Below, one piece after another: positions 1 to 8,448 of a stretch of DNA of 20,188 bases (within the stretch, counting starts at the first letter, position 1; each line of letters begins with the position of its first letter). The stretch covers positions 1 to 20,188 of the forward strand of contig CAYFJO010000185.1 of assembly GCA_964343305.1 (NCBI GenBank), written 5' to 3'. Below the pieces are notes generated by a model, which made no database searches, had not been told where the DNA came from, and worked only from the letters and a program-made list of their open reading frames with translations. A program made the translations under genes and the position numbers. Source of the DNA: CAYFJO01 sp964343305. GTDB taxonomy: Bacteria; Planctomycetota; Planctomycetia; Pirellulales; Pirellulaceae.

Positions 1-2284
1 TGAATTCCACCGGCTTGGTCCATTCGACAGCAAGTTCGTCATTGGCCTCGACGATGATGATTGTATTCGAAGTTCCGTCGGTCATTTGCGCGAGCGACGT
101 CCCGGCGACCTTGCCCTTCTCTCCCCACACGGCCGCCCGCATTCCGGGCGGCAAAAATGAACCGCCCTCGCCGCCGATGCCCAAATAGGTTGTCTTGTTC
201 GGCGGCGCGGCGCTGGCTGGCGAGCGATAAGTGATCGGCATGCGATCGAGCAGCTTGATGTTGTGTTCGCTGTCCCACGGTTCATCGAGGTGGAACTCTT
301 CGTATAACGCTCCTTCCTCCACGAACGGCAGAATGTGGACGCGCCAACTCAACAACGGCTTGCCATCCTTGTCCGTGCTGTAGGCGGCTGGGAACGCTTT
401 GTAGACGTCATGGTGGTTGTGCAAAGCGATGCCAATTTGCTTCATATTGTTCATGCTTTGAGTGCGTCGAGCAGCAGTTCTGGCTCCTTGGACTGCTGGC
501 AACAACAGTGCCACCATGATCGGAGCCGACGACGCGACGTTGCCCGACGGGACGGTCTGATGGCTCGTCGATTCAATTCCATCTTTCGTCCGGTACATGC
601 CTTGGACGGTCGGTTCCAGATGTGGTTGGATCGACGAAAGCGATGGCAGGATGGAAATGTCCAAATCCATGCCGCTCTGCTGCGCCTGGTTCACGGCAAA
701 CTGGGCACCAAACTGCAGAAGGGGATAAACGATCTCGATCAATTTCTTCGAATCCACGTAAGTCAGCGCAACGGGACCGTTTTCGTGGTCCAACAGCTTG
801 GCGACTTGCGGTCGATCGGCAAGCGACTTGTCTTGCTGGCTGCGTGTCAGGTGCGACTTGACCGCTTGCGGGAACAATCCGAAAACCACTTCGTCTCTGG
901 TGACGCTCCACGTCGGCACGATTGGCATGTCGTCGTCGGGGACGGACAGATAATAGAATTCGTGATCGCCAAATCGTTTGCGTTTGATCTGAGGTTCGCG
1001 GTGGCCGTCGCCAAACGATCCACGCAGAAATCCGATCAGAATATGGTGTGCCTTTTCGATTGTCATGCGGTCACGAATGGACACGGTCGCTGTCCACCCG
1101 GTGATCAAACCGCCGTCGCTGGGCGATGAGTAAATCGTCCATTGGTCGCCCAACGAGGCAAGCAATTCGTCGCGGATGTCGAAGCCGATCGCGCGACTGG
1201 CAAAACGCAGCCCTTCGCGCATCTCCGCGGCCGAGTCCTCGTCGAATCCCTTGACGATGTCGACAAACGTGTCGAACAACTCTGCTGTGTCCAAGCGCCA
1301 GGATATCGCAATCGGTGTGTCGAACGGAATGCGGTTGACGTCTTCCGGCTTGAACGGCTGTCCGTCGGCAATTTTCAGCAAACCCTTCAGTTCCCCATCG
1401 ACGCTGACGAGCGAACGATTGACGAAGCCCGTTTTATCGAGCCCGGTCGTGGCTGTGTACGACGTGATATTGTCGAGTCCAAGCGTTTCGACAACGTGTG
1501 CCGCCATGGGACCGCCAAGCGGCAATGCTTGCTCCATGATCTTGGCCACGTCAACGTAGGTCACCGTCGAAAAGCGATCGATGGCCAGTTTCTGTCTCGT
1601 GTCCTCCAACCAGGCTGGCAAACCGTTCTCTCGATTTCGTGTCACGTTGGCGACCATTTTTTCAACGCCTTCTTCGCCCAATGTCGCGAGTAAATATCGG
1701 CCGCGAGTGCCCCAAGTTAGCAAAGGAGCGGTTGGCTGCACCTTGATTTGATAAAACTTGTGGTCACCAATTTCAACCGTTTTGACCGCATCGCCGAGGC
1801 CCTGCTTTTGGAGTTTCTCCAGCATGGCAACGAATTCGTCCCGGTTGTCAGCCAAGTCCAGAATGACTCCCGCGTTGATGCTGGGCGGACCCGGACCTGG
1901 CTCGACGCTTTCGAGATAGATTGCCGCCGGATGCATCAGGACATGTTTCAACCACTTGGGTCCGAGATCCGCCATCAGCGCCATCATCTCGTCGCCTTCG
2001 CGATCGGCCTGGCTCTTGAGGAAGCCGACAACGGTTGTTTCGAGCGTGTTCAGGGCGCGTTGAATCTCGGCTTCGGCGAGCAGTTTTTCTGTGTTGTTGT
2101 CACTGCTGGAATCGGGTGCGGCAACTCCGGACCAAGTGGTGTAAAAGATACACTCAGCCGGGGCCACCTGGGACATGATCGGTTTTTCTTCCGCCGGCGG
2201 AACTCCCATCGGGAAATAGAACCCAAGATTGAACATCAGTCCGATGGCAAATTGGGAAAAAACGAATTCGGCTGGACCCATCAT
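1..2284 (-). CDS. DUF1559-domain protein with long N-terminal region, 3' end outside window (paralogue 1)
   Basis: An uninterrupted frame runs from ATG-ATG at 2284/2281 to the left edge (761 codons seen, no stop). CAGGAG lies about 8 nt before the first ATG and supports the start. The protein opens with a hydrophobic stretch, then VPPAEEKPIMSQVAP, also conserved in the neighbouring 861-residue protein. A ~560-residue region of unknown fold follows. From about residue 592 comes a DUF1559 domain: LLLPAVQGARTAARR, NNMKQIGIALHNHHD, LSWRVHILPF, HLDEPWDSEHN and TDGTSNTI are all visible. DUF1559 is a large planctomycete family normally starting with a type IV prepilin-like leader; here the domain sits at the C-terminus of a long protein with no such leader at its start. 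It follows the paralogue by 68 nt on the same strand, so co-transcription is likely. Secreted or membrane-anchored location is inferred; the molecular function is unknown. Confidence 0.9.
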   Translation of the reverse strand, partial: MMGPAEFVFSQFAIGLMFNLGFYFPMGVPPAEEKPIMSQVAPAECIFYTTWSGVAAPDSSSDNNTEKLLAEAEIQRALNTLETTVVGFLKSQADREGDEMMALMADLGPKWLKHVLMHPAAIYLESVEPGPGPPSINAGVILDLADNRDEFVAMLEKLQKQGLGDAVKTVEIGDHKFYQIKVQPTAPLLTWGTRGRYLLATLGEEGVEKMVANVTRNRENGLPAWLEDTRQKLAIDRFSTVTYVDVAKIMEQALPLGGPMAAHVVETLGLDNITSYTATTGLDKTGFVNRSLVSVDGELKGLLKIADGQPFKPEDVNRIPFDTPIAISWRLDTAELFDTFVDIVKGFDEDSAAEMREGLRFASRAIGFDIRDELLASLGDQWTIYSSPSDGGLITGWTATVSIRDRMTIEKAHHILIGFLRGSFGDGHREPQIKRKRFGDHEFYYLSVPDDDMPIVPTWSVTRDEVVFGLFPQAVKSHLTRSQQDKSLADRPQVAKLLDHENGPVALTYVDSKKLIEIVYPLLQFGAQFAVNQAQQSGMDLDISILPSLSSIQPHLEPTVQGMYRTKDGIESTSHQTVPSGNVASSAPIMVALLLPAVQGARTAARRTQSMNNMKQIGIALHNHHDVYKAFPAAYSTDKDGKPLLSWRVHILPFVEEGALYEEFHLDEPWDSEHNIKLLDRMPITYRSPASAAPPNKTTYLGIGGEGGSFLPPGMRAAVWGEKGKVAGTSLAQMTDGTSNTIIIVEANDELAVEWTKPVEF

Positions 2285-2352
2285 TTTTGCAACTCCTGAA
2301 AACGTGTCAGTATATAGTCGGACATTCCGTCCGCATGAGTTTGAAATCTGGA

Positions 2353-4938
2353 CTACGGTTGATCTTCTTCTGGTTCTGCGTCCTTCGGTTCTGCGTCCTT
2401 CGGTTCAGCTTCCCGACGTTCAGGCGCGATTTCGACTGCTCGCTGAGTTGTTGAACCGCGCGCCCCTCGACGGCCTCGGCGACCGTGCTCCGGCTCCAGT
2501 TTGTCATAGTCAATGGGCATGCCGTCGTTACGCTCGAACAACAATCGAAACGTCTCTTTGTCAATCTTGTCAGAGAATTTGCGAACGGATCCGTCGGCCA
2601 TCGCGCCAAGAAACCCGGCCTTGCGCAGACCAACGACTCCGTTAATAGGGTCCATTGGGTCGATGTCGTGATCGTCGGGCTTCGTCCAGATCACGGCGTT
2701 CTTGTCATTGACTTCCATCAGGAAAATGGTGTTCGAAGTGCCGTCTGTAATGTCCGCAAAGGAGATCTTCTTTTTACCTGGAAAGATCGTTTTTTCTCCG
2801 CGCGGGGTGACGTAGTTGGTCATGCCGGGTTCCATGTGCCGGCTGCCTGGAGCCATCAGCTCTTTTGGCATCAGCGGAATCAGCTTCTTGTTGTGCTCAC
2901 TGTCCCATGGTTCATCGAGGTGAAATCGATCGTAGAGATCACCGTGATCCAGAAACGGCAAGATGTGGACACGCCAACTCAGCAACGGCTTGCCAGCATC
3001 GTCGACCGAATAGGCCGTTGGAAAGTTCCGATAGGCGTCGGCGTAATTGTGAAACGAAATTGCCAGCCATTTCAAATTATTGATCGATGCCTTCTCGGCC
3101 GCGCTCGACGGAGAGAGAACGGACACAAGACCATCGGCAATGCCATCGAGTTCGCCGTCCAGGGCAAGTGCGACCACACCGAGTGCCGGCACAAAGGCTC
3201 CCGCGTTGCTGCCCGGAAAACTTTGCCGATTGGTGATCTCGATTCCGGCGTCTGTCTTGGAAACCAAGATCACGTCTGGCCGCAGGTGCTTTTTGATCGC
3301 TTGGCCCGAAGGCAGCATGGCGATGTCGACGTCGATCCCTTCTTCGCGCAATTCGGCAGTGACAAACTGAGCACCGATTTGCACAAAGGGATAAATCATC
3401 TCGAAAACGTAAGGTGTGTTTTGATAGACCAATTTGATCGGGGCCGCGCCGTCCTGCAATGCGCTGGCCACTTCGGGCACGTCCGCCAGCGATCGATAGT
3501 CATCGCCGCGCGACAGATACGCTTTGATCGTTTGCGGAAACAGGCCGAAGATCAGCGCGTCATCCGTCAAACACCAGGCCGGTGAAAGCGGCATGTCGTC
3601 GTCCAGGAACTTGACAAAGTGAATCTCTTCGTCGCCCGCCTTGGTCGTTCCGATTCGCGGGCCAAATCCAAAGTCTCGACCCAACGCTTCGGCCGCTTTG
3701 GCCATCTTCATGTACTGGTCCAAAATGCCTTTGATCTTGTCGCGATCTCGAACGGTCACGATGGCGGCGACTCCCGCGAACAAACCGCCTTCGCCCGGCG
3801 AATGGTACAAGTACAAACTGTCACCCAAACCCGCGAGCAAATCTCGGCGGAGGCCAAAGCCCAACTCTTCTTCCATTTCGCCGATTTCTTCACGGAACTC
3901 TTCGGCCGCGCCAGGGTCGAACTTTGCCATCGTGGCCAGGGCCGTATCAAACACCTTGGCCGCGTCGAACCGAGCCGCGACGGCCACCGTGGAATCGGCG
4001 GGGATGTGATTCAGTTCCGCCGCGGTCAAGGGATCGCCGATCGCCGCGGCGAGCAAACCCGTCGGCTCGCCGTCCAATCCGATCAGTGCGCGGGTGACGA
4101 ATCCTGTCTTATCCAGTCCACTGACGCTCGCCAGCGATTCGAAGTTGCCGACGCCGATCGCCTCCAGCATCACTTTGCCCTCGGGACCGCCTAACAAGAA
4201 CTTGCTGACCATATCGATCGCGTGACCCGCGTTCAAATACGTCACGATCGATGTTCGTTCGACGGCCAATTCCGTTTTCAAATCGGTCAGCCACTCGGGC
4301 GGATCAGTTTTCGCCCGCTCCAGCATCCCTTCGACCGAGCCATCGCCGATGCCGGCATACAAGTAATTGCCTTTAATTCCCATGGTGATCGCGGGAGCAT
4401 CGGGTTCGACCAAAACGCGATACATCGTGACTCCACCGATTTCTACTTCTTTGACCGCGTCCTCTGGTGCTTCGACGCGAATTGTGTCCCACAGCTTTCT
4501 GAGTTCATCCCCTTCTTCGCCAACGGTAACAACGAGTCCACCTTTGATATTGGGCGGACCACCTGGGTCGATTTCGACGTCCGAAATAAAAGCCGCGGCG
4601 GGTCGCGTCAGCAGGCGACGAGCCCACTTGGCGGATTGCCGCACCCAGTTAGGTTCTCGCGGGCCTTCCTCTTCCTCGATCAGATCCATCGCGTTTTTCA
4701 CGAGCAGCTCGATCTCGTCGAACAGGAACTGCATTTCCGGCTCCGTCAGCAGTTGCTCGAACTCGTTTTCGCTCGACGCATCCGGCTCGGCAGTGCCCGA
4801 CCAAGAGATATAGGCGAGGCAATGGTCTGGCGCGACGGCCGACATCAACGGGTCTTCTTCAGCGGGCGGCAAACCAAACGGCAACCCACCCCCGATCGTC
4901 GACAGGAACATCAAGGCGGAGATGAAAAATGATTCCAT
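2353..4938 (-). CDS. DUF1559-domain protein with long N-terminal region, 861 aa (paralogue 2)
   Basis: This is a complete 861-residue frame; its ATG at 4938 is preceded by TAGGAG about 10 nt upstream. The N-terminus (MESFFISALMFLSTIGGG) is hydrophobic and may be a signal peptide or anchor. Residues ~30-610 form the same uncharacterised region as in the next gene (shared blocks: SWSG.A.PD.SS, GLDKTGFV, FGLFPQ, DDDMP). Residues ~613-795 are DUF1559-like (NNLKWLAISFHNY, LSWRVHILPF, HLDEPWDSEHN, ITDGTSNTI). The closing MADGSV motif corresponds to the family's H-X9-DG motif, but an arginine sits where the histidine is expected. The prepilin-like scar that paralogue 1 keeps just before the domain is degraded here. 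The tail is low complexity: an Arg/Gly patch, then AEPKD repeats. It probably heads a two-gene operon with the downstream paralogue. Envelope location is inferred; the role is unknown. Confidence 0.95.
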   Translation of the reverse strand: MESFFISALMFLSTIGGGLPFGLPPAEEDPLMSAVAPDHCLAYISWSGTAEPDASSENEFEQLLTEPEMQFLFDEIELLVKNAMDLIEEEEGPREPNWVRQSAKWARRLLTRPAAAFISDVEIDPGGPPNIKGGLVVTVGEEGDELRKLWDTIRVEAPEDAVKEVEIGGVTMYRVLVEPDAPAITMGIKGNYLYAGIGDGSVEGMLERAKTDPPEWLTDLKTELAVERTSIVTYLNAGHAIDMVSKFLLGGPEGKVMLEAIGVGNFESLASVSGLDKTGFVTRALIGLDGEPTGLLAAAIGDPLTAAELNHIPADSTVAVAARFDAAKVFDTALATMAKFDPGAAEEFREEIGEMEEELGFGLRRDLLAGLGDSLYLYHSPGEGGLFAGVAAIVTVRDRDKIKGILDQYMKMAKAAEALGRDFGFGPRIGTTKAGDEEIHFVKFLDDDMPLSPAWCLTDDALIFGLFPQTIKAYLSRGDDYRSLADVPEVASALQDGAAPIKLVYQNTPYVFEMIYPFVQIGAQFVTAELREEGIDVDIAMLPSGQAIKKHLRPDVILVSKTDAGIEITNRQSFPGSNAGAFVPALGVVALALDGELDGIADGLVSVLSPSSAAEKASINNLKWLAISFHNYADAYRNFPTAYSVDDAGKPLLSWRVHILPFLDHGDLYDRFHLDEPWDSEHNKKLIPLMPKELMAPGSRHMEPGMTNYVTPRGEKTIFPGKKKISFADITDGTSNTIFLMEVNDKNAVIWTKPDDHDIDPMDPINGVVGLRKAGFLGAMADGSVRKFSDKIDKETFRLLFERNDGMPIDYDKLEPEHGRRGRRGARGSTTQRAVEIAPERREAEPKDAEPKDAEPEEDQP
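2372..2401 (-). repeat. Tandem 15-bp repeat encoding AEPKD units
   Basis: Two perfect copies of the 15-mer GGTTCTGCGTCCTTC (plus strand) lie head to tail, with a degenerate third copy following. On the coding strand they give the repeated acidic/proline AEPKD motif at the C-terminus of the 861-residue DUF1559 protein. The unit is a multiple of three, so copy number can change without a frameshift. Confidence 0.85.
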
Positions 4939-5591
4939 GAGAGCAGGCTCCTACGAGAAAAAGAATGTCTTGCAATTGGTTTTCAGGCCACGAGAAATGT
5001 GGTGGGGAGTTCGAAAGTGAGCATACCACGGTACACATTTCATGTCCACGTGCCACGCAATGTTCATCGACCGGATATTAGGTGACGCAGTCTGCACAGT
5101 GAAATACCCAACAAATTCTTTACAGGATTCGTTTGATCAGGTTTTCAATAGAATTCGCGGACAGATTTAGAGCCTATCGAGTGTTTGACATTGTCCATTA
5201 GGTCATCAAAGCGAGTTACCAAAGACGCTTCGCAGCCGAAGTTTGTCCAACCTCGTGCAATTAGCAAACTGCCGCATCCTGCGTAGGTGTTGATATTTAG
5301 TTGAAAGAGTGACACGGCGCGGTGAATCCGCGTATTCATTCGCATGACAGTAGCCGCAGCGATCACCGCTGACGGGGTTGGAAACGAAGCAGTGTGGCCG
5401 GAGTCGGCGGCGAAACTGGAATCTGATCGAGGTCAACGATTGACATTGTGTAGCTGCTTTGCTTCGGAAGAGTTGAAGCTCTTTTCCGGCTGCTCGCAGC
5501 ATGACAAACATCCGCTCTGGCGTTCGCGCGTCATAATTATCAGGCCGAAATCATGCTGCCCGATCTGGGATGATCCGCTAGCCAGTGCCAC
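4939..5591. other. 650-bp intergenic region, no convincing gene
   Basis: This lies between the start of the DUF1559 gene and the stop of the SulP gene, both on the minus strand. Short open frames exist on both strands (for example 5206-5511 minus and 5344-5643 plus), but they overlap one another, lack Shine-Dalgarno sequences and show no family motifs. It holds the DUF1559 promoter (5020-5048), a small dyad near 5226-5240 (CTTCG-CAGC-CGAAG) and a bulged hairpin near 5465-5490 (GGAAGAG...CTCTTTTCC). I see no tRNA and no clear terminator with a T-run for the SulP gene. Confidence 0.5.
5020..5048 (-). promoter_or_regulatory. Sigma70-like promoter of the DUF1559 gene pair
   Basis: Reading the minus strand, TGGACA (-35, 5048-5043) is followed by a 17-nt spacer and TATGCT (-10, 5025-5020). 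A TG one base before the -10 gives an extended -10 element. The predicted transcript start near 5013 gives a leader of about 75 nt to the ATG at 4938. The match (5 of 6 and 4 of 6) and the spacing are good, but there is no experimental support. Confidence 0.45.
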
Positions 5592-7274
5592 TCATGACGT
5601 TTTCTTACGCGCGGCTAGGCTGTGTTGGGAAAGTTGTCTGTGATCGTCCAGACCCACCACGTCCAGCCTCAAGCCCGCTTGCTCGAAGTCAAGCTGCATG
5701 TCATGCAGCTTTTCCATCACGGTGTGGTCCACGAGTTTCGTTTGAGACAAGTCGAGAACGATGTTCTTTCTCTCCCGCAGGCCAAGCGTCACCAATTGAC
5801 GGCGGAACAGGATCCAGTTGCTGAAGATTGCCGAGTAGCGGGCAAACACCATCACCGTGTCTTCGCCCTTCTTCTCCACATTCAGGTAGGGCTTGAACAC
5901 CGAGCGGATCGGCACGCCGTTGATCAGGTGGATCAGCAGTTTCACACCAATACCGATCGCAATGCCAACCAGCAGGTCGGTGGCCAGGACCGCCACGATG
6001 GTAGCCACGAAGATCACCAACTGTTCCTTGCCGATTCGGTAGGCGTGCACGAACTCCGTAGGATGAGCCAGCCGGAATCCGGTGTAGATCAGCATGGCTG
6101 CCAGCGCCGCCAGGGGGATCAAGTGAAGGATGGTGGGGATCAACGCCACGCAGACTAGCAGGAACATGCCGTGCCACATGTCGGCGAAGCGCGTCCGCGC
6201 GCCGTTGTCGATGTTCGCCCTGCTGCGTACGATTTCGGAGATCATGGGCAAACCGCCCACCGTCGCGCTTAACGTATTGCCCACACCGACCGCCAGCAGG
6301 TCACGGTCCAAGGTCGTTTTACGCTTCCACGGATCGATCATGTCCACGGCTTTGGCGCTGAGCACCGACTCGAGCGCTCCAATGATCGCAAAGTACAACA
6401 CCCATTTCCAACCCGCCAGCAGCTTCCAGTCTTCCATGGTCGTAAGCCCGGCAAAGTCCGGCAGCGTGATGTCGTCGAACATGCCGAAAACCCGATCGGG
6501 CATCTCGACCAGAAATCCCGGATTCAACTCATATTCGTGACCGCCCCAGAAATACATGTGGGCTTCGGTGAGATTGAAGTAAATGCTCAAGGGCACGGCG
6601 GTCAGCAGCACAATCATCGGCGCAGGAATCACAGCGAGAACCTTGTGCGTCTTCTTGACGACTGGCCAAAGGAACATGATCAGCAGACTGACGCCACCGA
6701 TCAAGGCGATGGCGGGATTCATGTGCATGACCTTGTCCGGCAACTCCAGCAACAATTCCAGCGGCTCGCCCGCATTGGTCTGGCCGACGGCGACCGGAAC
6801 CTGCTTGATGATGATGATCACCCCGATCGAGGCCAGCATTCCATGGACGGCCGATAAGGGAAAGAACTCGGCCAGAATTCCGGCACGGAACACGGCGAAG
6901 ATCATTTGAAGCACGCCCGCTGCCACCCCGATGCCCAGAGCTAGCCGATAGGCGCGTTCCTCGCCATACAGCTCCCCCATTTGCGTAATGGCACCGATGG
7001 CGATCACGATCAAACCGGCCGCCGGTCCTTTGATTGTCAATTCCGAGTTGCTGATGAATGTCGTTAGCACCGCGCCGATAATGGCGGTAAAGATTCCCGC
7101 GATGGCCGGATAGCCGCAAGCCAATGCGATCCCCAAACAAAGGGGCAACGCGATCAAGAAGACCAGGAAGCCTGAGAGGATGTCGTACCTGAAGTGCCTG
7201 ACCAAACCACGGGCATCTCCAACGGGCTGCTCGTTGCGGTCAACGTCCGGCGATGGTTCCTCATGATCGGTCAC
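5592..7274 (-). CDS. SulP family inorganic anion transporter with STAS domain
   Basis: This 560-residue membrane protein has SulP/SLC26 hallmarks. An N-terminal cytoplasmic segment (~30 residues) leads into the first transmembrane segment (YDILSGFLVFLIALPLCLGI), then ISNSELTIKGPAAGLIVIAI, FFPLSAVHGMLASIGVIII and the MISEIVRSRANIDNGARTRF block. About 10-14 hydrophobic segments follow one another to residue ~455. The C-terminal ~95 residues form a STAS domain (NIVLDLSQTKLVDHTVMEKL), ending with the common SulP tail VGLDDHRQLSQHSLAARK. The family moves sulfate, bicarbonate or other anions, usually with Na+ or H+; the substrate cannot be read from sequence, and bicarbonate or sulfate are both possible. 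The start is GTG at 7274, with GCGGAGG about 12 nt upstream; it lies inside the end of a possible small upstream gene, which suggests translational coupling. It is divergent from a uspA gene, a pairing often seen with SulP transporters. Confidence 0.93.
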   Translation of the reverse strand: MTDHEEPSPDVDRNEQPVGDARGLVRHFRYDILSGFLVFLIALPLCLGIALACGYPAIAGIFTAIIGAVLTTFISNSELTIKGPAAGLIVIAIGAITQMGELYGEERAYRLALGIGVAAGVLQMIFAVFRAGILAEFFPLSAVHGMLASIGVIIIIKQVPVAVGQTNAGEPLELLLELPDKVMHMNPAIALIGGVSLLIMFLWPVVKKTHKVLAVIPAPMIVLLTAVPLSIYFNLTEAHMYFWGGHEYELNPGFLVEMPDRVFGMFDDITLPDFAGLTTMEDWKLLAGWKWVLYFAIIGALESVLSAKAVDMIDPWKRKTTLDRDLLAVGVGNTLSATVGGLPMISEIVRSRANIDNGARTRFADMWHGMFLLVCVALIPTILHLIPLAALAAMLIYTGFRLAHPTEFVHAYRIGKEQLVIFVATIVAVLATDLLVGIAIGIGVKLLIHLINGVPIRSVFKPYLNVEKKGEDTVMVFARYSAIFSNWILFRRQLVTLGLRERKNIVLDLSQTKLVDHTVMEKLHDMQLDFEQAGLRLDVVGLDDHRQLSQHSLAARKKTS

Positions 7275-7425
7275 GACTGTTCGTGGCCTCCGCTTTCACA
7301 TGAATTTCCTCGGGCGATTCATCAAAGTACCAGAACGGTGCCGCGCAGAACCAGCCCCCCATGTTCTCGATAGGGCCGTTCATAAACTCGCGGAGCAGCA
7401 GTTCCATTACGATACATCTGATCAT
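7261..7425 (-). CDS. Possible small protein overlapping the SulP start
   Basis: A 54-codon frame starts at ATG 7425 (a second ATG at 7407 is equally possible) and ends in TGA at 7263-7261, overlapping the SulP GTG start by 14 nt. The product has the block NMGGWFCAAPFWYFDESPEE and ends EATNSRDRS. Codon use looks coding-like, with mostly G/C third positions as in its neighbours. The overlap, with the SulP ribosome-binding site lying inside its last codons, is typical of translationally coupled genes. No clear Shine-Dalgarno sequence precedes it and I do not recognise the family. It could be a regulatory or accessory small protein of the transporter, or a non-gene. Confidence 0.35.
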   Translation of the reverse strand: MIRCIVMELLLREFMNGPIENMGGWFCAAPFWYFDESPEEIHVKAEATNSRDRS

Positions 7426-7535
7426 CTCGGCCGGAAGCGAGTGACGCTGGTTGGCGAATGAGAATTGGCGTATCAAACCGAACCGCAGAAGAACTCTAAG
7501 GGGTCAGGGGCCTGTTCGTGATTGTGAAAGGAGTC

Positions 7536-7586
7536 ATGACAGCGGCCTTTGATCGGTGAAGCCCACTGGACCATACCCGCCAGTGG
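7536..7586 (+). promoter_or_regulatory. Mini-ORF plus hairpin in the uspA upstream region
   Basis: AAAGGAG is followed 2 nt later by ATG at 7536, opening an 8-codon frame (MTAAFDR, stop 7557-7559). Immediately after comes a hairpin with 7-bp arms, CCACTGG (7563-7569) and CCAGTGG (7580-7586), around a 10-nt loop. The arrangement resembles a leader peptide before an RNA structure, but the SD-ATG spacing is too short for good initiation and no T-run follows the stem. Its significance is uncertain. Confidence 0.2.
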
Positions 7587-7659
7587 CTGTTTCGAGTGTC
7601 GGGCTTATTCGAAAAATGTAGTGCAAGCTTCACGTCAATTCGATATAGTACTCCGAATA

Positions 7660-8100
7660 ATGTCCTGGCTACCGAAGCAAACTGTTGTCGTTCCCGTCGA
7701 TTTCGCGGAAGAGTCGGTCAACGCTATCAGCACGGCGCTGGAACTAGTAGAACGCCCGAGTGACGTGCACGTCACGCATGTGATGATTCCACCGAATTCA
7801 ATGGCCCCTGTCGGCTTGTGGAGAGAGACCTTCGACGGATCGGCGGAAGAGAGGGTACGTCGTTACTTCGACGAGTTTCTGGCGAAGCATGGCTTTTCAG
7901 GTCTTACCGTTGTCCTTCTGAACGGTGATCCGGGTTTGAAGATCTGCGATTACGCGGAAGAGAAGGCCGCCGACATGATCGTCATCTCCTCACATGGATA
8001 TCACGGATTGAAACGCATGCTGCTGGGTTCGACAGCCGAACGAGTTCTCCGCCGCGCTGAATGCCCGGTCTTGGTCTTGCGGCGAAGCGACGCGCAGTGA
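7660..8100 (+). CDS. Universal stress protein (UspA family), single domain
   Basis: This 146-residue protein has one Usp domain across its whole length. The first strand is KQTVVVPVDFAEES with the conserved Asp. The nucleotide-binding loop near the C-terminus is SSHGYHGLKRMLLGSTAERV, fitting the ATP-binding pattern G-2x-G-9x-G-(S/T) except that the first Gly is Ser; it is followed by AECPVLVLR. Usp proteins bind ATP or act as dimeric stress regulators in the cytoplasm, and many sit beside anion or cation transporters. ATG 7660 was chosen because the Usp fold begins right after it; an earlier in-frame TTG at 7549 would add 37 residues unlike the family. No Shine-Dalgarno sequence is visible. 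TATAGT at 7644-7649 could be a -10 element placing the transcript start only a few bases before the ATG. Confidence 0.9.
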   Translation: MSWLPKQTVVVPVDFAEESVNAISTALELVERPSDVHVTHVMIPPNSMAPVGLWRETFDGSAEERVRRYFDEFLAKHGFSGLTVVLLNGDPGLKICDYAEEKAADMIVISSHGYHGLKRMLLGSTAERVLRRAECPVLVLRRSDAQ

Positions 8101-8448
8101 ACAGCAAAGGCAGCTTGTCGGCGCCATGGACGTGTTATCTCGCGGCAAACGGCCCATCCCAGTCGTGACCACCGACGCGCGCAACCATTGGTGATCATCA
8201 CCAAAGCGCCAAAGTTGATTGCCAAACTCGCTTCGGTCGCGCGAACCGCTGGCTTGAACTGCATCTTTGTCGGGATAGCGGTTGCATCGCCCGACCGCCG
8301 CAAGGAGTTGTCGCTAACTGCAGCGGTGGGATTCACCGACCGCAGTTTCGGCTGAGCCTGTGCCGGCGTCCTGCATCAAGATGATGGCGCATCGAGTGGG
8401 TCGGCATGCTCGGATCCGCATGTGCCCAAACCTGCACCGGACGACAAC
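8101..8448. other. Gene-poor interval with a 17-bp palindrome
   Basis: No convincing intact gene is present. A near-perfect palindrome, TTGGTGATCATCACCAA, occupies 8188-8204. Two coding-like plus-strand pieces in different frames flank it: 8126-8193 (MDVLSRGKRPIPVVTTDARN...) and 8191-8355 (VIITKAPKLIAKLASVAR...). They could be the remains of one frameshifted gene, but I do not recognise the family. The interval separates uspA from the rpn pseudogene. Confidence 0.4.

Noticed and set aside
335..1129. 264-codon plus-strand open frame
   Set aside because: It is antisense to the DUF1559 gene, whose minus-strand frame is open across the whole stretch and carries clear family motifs.
2485..3585. 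366-codon plus-strand open frame opposite the 861-residue gene
   Set aside because: Shadow frame; the minus strand encodes a DUF1559 domain and has a ribosome-binding site, while this frame has no recognisable motif.
5206..5643. Short open frames in the 4939-5591 gap (101 codons minus, 99 codons plus)
   Set aside because: They overlap each other, lack ribosome-binding sites and family motifs, and the plus one runs into the SulP gene.
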